Assembly (NCBI GenBank): GCA_963810775.1
Contig: CAWEOT010000005.1
Coordinates: 372,001 to 436,000 of the forward strand
Origin: DATBVX01 sp963810775
GTDB taxonomy: Bacteria; Pseudomonadota; Gammaproteobacteria; Steroidobacterales; Steroidobacteraceae
DNA length: 64,000 bases
Reading direction: 5' to 3'
Made by a program: the position numbers and the translations under genes. Of the stretch, positions 62,039 to 64,000 are shown piece by piece. The stretch's first letter is position 1, and each line of letters starts with the position of its first letter. Under the pieces are notes generated by a model. That model was not told where the DNA came from and ran no database searches. It saw nothing but the letters and a program-made list of their open reading frames with translations.

Positions 62039-63123
62039 GACACCAGAGATCTCCCATTTCTTACGAACGGTGGCTTGACTACCCGAGCTGCGAGCAGCTT
62101 GCCGCGAATATCGACCTGCACTCTCTCGCCGGTCGCGACGGGCACGCGGGCGAGGCCGATCGAGCGTTCGAGCGTCGGCGAAAACGTGCCGCTCGTAACC
62201 TCACCCTCGCCGGAAGCGCCGACGATGACTTTCTGATGTGAACGAAGCACCCCGCGATCCTCCAGCAGCAACCCGACGAGCTTGCGGGCAGTGCCGGCCG
62301 CCTTCACCTTCTGCAGGGCTGCGCGTCCAATGAAGTCACGCTCCGCCGGCTCCCACGCGATCGTCCACCCGAGTCCGGATTCGAGCGGATGCGTGGACTC
62401 GTCCATGTCCGAGGAATACAGATTCATGCCAGCTTCGAGCCGCAGAGTGTCACGCGCGCCGAGTCCGCAAGGCCGGACACCCGCCGCGCTCCACGAATTC
62501 CAGATCGAAACGGCGCGAGCGGCCGGCACCATCACCTCCCAGCCATCTTCGCCGGTGTAACCGGTCCGTGCGACGAAAAGGTCGGCACATTCGGCGCCGA
62601 CAAAGGTGCCAAGTGCGAGCGCGGTACTTCGATGCTCAGCTGGGATCACCTGCGCCGCTTTTTCGCGAGCATTCGGTCCCTGCACGGCAATCATCGCGAG
62701 GTCCTTGCGCTCGGTTACCTCGACGCCGTGGGCCGCTGCGCGCGAGCGGATCCAGGCGAGATCCTTGTCGCGTGTTCCGGCGTTGACCACCATGCGAAAC
62801 CAGGACTCGGTGAGAAAGTAGACGATGAGGTCATCGAGGATGCCGGCATCTTCTCGCAGCATGCAGCTATAGAGCGCTTTGCCAGGGGTCTGCAGCCGCG
62901 CGACGTCGTTGGCAAGCAGATTGCGAAGGAACGGACGCACCCGCGCGCCCTTGAGGTCCGCGATACACATGTGCGAGACGTCGAACATTCCCGCGTCGCG
63001 GCGTACGGCGTGGTGCTCTTCGATCTGCGAGCCGTAGTTGACGGGCATGTCCCAACCGCCGAAATCGACGATGCGGGCGCCGAGCTCCACGTGACGCTGA
63101 TAAAGAGATGTCCTAAGGCCCAT
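62035..63123 (-). CDS. gcvT: aminomethyltransferase (glycine cleavage T protein)
   Basis: 362 residues from ATG 63123. Folate-binding GcvT fold with MFDVSHM and the catalytic Asp region WDMPVNYGSQIEEHHAVR; ARDTLRLEAGMNLY and RVPVATG lie in the C-terminal half. It transfers the methylene group to tetrahydrofolate with release of ammonia. It is first in gcvT-gcvH-gcvPA-gcvPB and lies 14 bases downstream of a riboswitch terminator. Confidence 0.96.
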   Translation of the reverse strand: MGLRTSLYQRHVELGARIVDFGGWDMPVNYGSQIEEHHAVRRDAGMFDVSHMCIADLKGARVRPFLRNLLANDVARLQTPGKALYSCMLREDAGILDDLIVYFLTESWFRMVVNAGTRDKDLAWIRSRAAAHGVEVTERKDLAMIAVQGPNAREKAAQVIPAEHRSTALALGTFVGAECADLFVARTGYTGEDGWEVMVPAARAVSIWNSWSAAGVRPCGLGARDTLRLEAGMNLYSSDMDESTHPLESGLGWTIAWEPAERDFIGRAALQKVKAAGTARKLVGLLLEDRGVLRSHQKVIVGASGEGEVTSGTFSPTLERSIGLARVPVATGERVQVDIRGKLLAARVVKPPFVRNGRSLVS

Positions 63124-63136
63124 CGATCCCCCGACC

Positions 63137-63173
63137 AAAAAAAAGGGCGGCAGGCCTAGATGGCCGGCCGCCC
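63137..63173 (-). terminator. terminator of the glycine riboswitch
   Basis: Read on the minus strand: a 7-bp GC stem, one G-A mismatch, 4 more pairs and a 5-base loop, then a run of eight T (plus-strand A 63137-63144). It lies between the second aptamer and the gcvT start, so it can act as the riboswitch expression platform. Confidence 0.88.
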
Positions 63174-63375
63174 CTCTGTCCTGTGACCTGAGAGATCAGG
63201 CGCACTCTGCGCCGCACCCCTTCGGTGGGTTGTGTCATCCCGCGCGCATTGGCGGGGAAGGACAACCGCTCTCCAGAGCTCGTCTTCGAGCCTGCCGTTC
63301 TGGTGCCTGAGCGTTTCCGGGCGGGTTGCGCCTTCGGCGATCCGGGCCAAGGGCCGGATTCTCTCCGGACGGGCT
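63174..63375 (-). promoter_or_regulatory. tandem glycine riboswitch
   Basis: Two glycine aptamers in a row on the minus strand. Aptamer 1 runs from the GGAGAGA segment (63360-63366) to GCTCAGGCACCA (63301-63312) with CGCCGAAGG between. Aptamer 2 runs from CTGGAGAGC (63268-63276) to TCTCTCAGGTC (63185-63195) with CACCGAAGGGG between and a GACAGAGGGG end. Glycine binding should favour reading through the following terminator, turning on glycine cleavage when glycine is high. Confidence 0.95.
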
Positions 63376-64000
63376 GCGACGAGTGGCCGGCATGATAGCC
63401 AAATCAACCGCTGCCCGCACCTGCGCAGCTGCCGCGAGTACCGAAGGCCGAGTCGCCGCGCAGCACAGCGCTGCTGCAACGGCAACGAGGTATCCCACCA
63501 GGCCGTCGAAGCGACTGACCAGAAATGACCAGGTGCCATCGAACATGGGCGTGGTCACTTCGCGGAACAGTGCAATCACCGCGACGAAGCCCGCATGCAG
63601 CCCGATGCAGCCGCCGATGTGACCAGTCAGGCGACGTATCAACGCCAGGAGCATGCCCACCAGGAAGAGCGCCAGCGCCGCATCGCCGATCCGCGCCGGA
63701 TCGGCGAAGGCGCTGAAGTAACGCTGCAGGATCACCCAGCCGCTCGCGAGGTTCACATCTTCAGGCGCGATGCGAACCTTCTCGCCGACGAAATGCACCA
63801 GGGAATACAGCATCGAGGTGAGCACCGCGGCAGTGATCCAATGGCCCTGCCGCGCGAGAGCACTGAACATCGCGCCGCGAAAGAAGGTCTCTTCGATCAA
63901 CGCGACGGTGAAACCGGCCAGCAGCGCGCGCCGGAATTGCCGACAAGCATTCCTGACAGGGAATCGGAGTATTCCGACTCGCACGATACGCACCTGAAGG
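63235..64000 (-). CDS. CPBP-family intramembrane metalloprotease, 5' cut by window edge
   Basis: The frame is open to the window end, so the N-terminus is missing. The glutamate motif EETFFRG and two later His motifs (LVHFVGEK, GLHAGF) of the CAAX protease/bacteriocin-processing family are present, with several membrane helices between. The last ~55 codons of the frame translate the riboswitch sequence and have no protein character, so the true end is probably near 63400; a stop (TGA) lies there in the next frame. The substrate is unknown. Confidence 0.78.
   Translation of the reverse strand, partial: LQVRIVRVGILRFPVRNACRQFRRALLAGFTVALIEETFFRGAMFSALARQGHWITAAVLTSMLYSLVHFVGEKVRIAPEDVNLASGWVILQRYFSAFADPARIGDAALALFLVGMLLALIRRLTGHIGGCIGLHAGFVAVIALFREVTTPMFDGTWSFLVSRFDGLVGYLVAVAAALCCAATRPSVLAAAAQVRAAVDLAIMPATRRSPSGENPALGPDRRRRNPPGNAQAPERQARRRALESGCPSPPMRAG

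Noticed and set aside
1..64000. CRISPR arrays, prophage, intact insertion sequences
   Set aside because: No regularly spaced repeats, transposase, integrase or phage structural genes were seen.

Overview
The window reads as high-GC, gene-dense chromosomal DNA from a free-living gammaproteobacterium. The pairs typical of that class include a split P-protein glycine cleavage operon (gcvPA/gcvPB), a PA2778/PA2779-type pair, TorF-like and haem-porin outer-membrane proteins, an LdtD-type L,D-transpeptidase beside a MepK-type peptidase, and rquA. A Steroidobacterales/Nevskiales-like soil or water bacterium is my inference from the gene mix only. I found no rRNA, tRNA, CRISPR array or intact transposase.

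Region 1 (1-8911): the 3' part of a kynurenine 3-monooxygenase gene with a frameshift, then a 7.7-kb block, then a second, diverged copy of only the last ~315 bases of the same gene. The block carries an ECF sigma/anti-sigma/subtilase-lipoprotein operon, a TorF-like porin, two divergently transcribed proteins with homologous mono-haem modules, and an outer-membrane barrel with its own haem motif. It looks like an inserted or recombined module for envelope redox and secreted proteolysis.

Region 2 (8994-19571): CYTH-CHAD protein, PQQ dehydrogenase lipoprotein, membrane methyltransferase, dihydrofolate reductase, a 1000-residue secreted repeat protein, aldo/keto reductase, cupin and a small secreted protein. 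Region 3 (19572-25620) is looser: rquA (rhodoquinone synthesis), GYD protein, an AT-richer diguanylate cyclase, VIT-family transporter, CBS protein and aquaporin, with two copies of a ~70-bp direct repeat and a gene remnant in the gaps.

Region 4 (25658-34172) is mostly housekeeping: 2OG oxygenase, SET-domain protein, thyA, lgt, rlmI, a DUF255 thioredoxin-like protein with a coupled MFS transporter, and a TfoX-like protein. Region 5 (34173-46196): TolB-like/TPR membrane protein, orphan Hcp with an overlapping TPR-methyltransferase, a frameshifted FN3-PQQ-dihaem lipoprotein, M23 peptidase, HIT, HAD, and the L,D-transpeptidase/M15 pair.

Region 6 (46254-52372) is amino-acid catabolism: type III PLP decarboxylase, D-amino-acid dehydrogenase, Leu/Phe/Val dehydrogenase divergent from an Lrp/AsnC regulator coupled to a Ycf46-like AAA ATPase, ending in a striking ~130-bp inverted repeat. 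Region 7 (52382-64000): Sua5, PA2778/PA2779 pair, a 988-residue double HtrA/PDZ protein, a PfkB kinase remnant, dgkA, and the glycine cleavage operon gcvT-gcvH-gcvPA-gcvPB behind a tandem glycine riboswitch with a terminator. The window ends inside a CPBP protease gene.

Three genes (at about 671, 7365 and 41155) show apparent single-base frameshifts. Either these are sequence errors or this lineage is losing several periplasmic redox genes.
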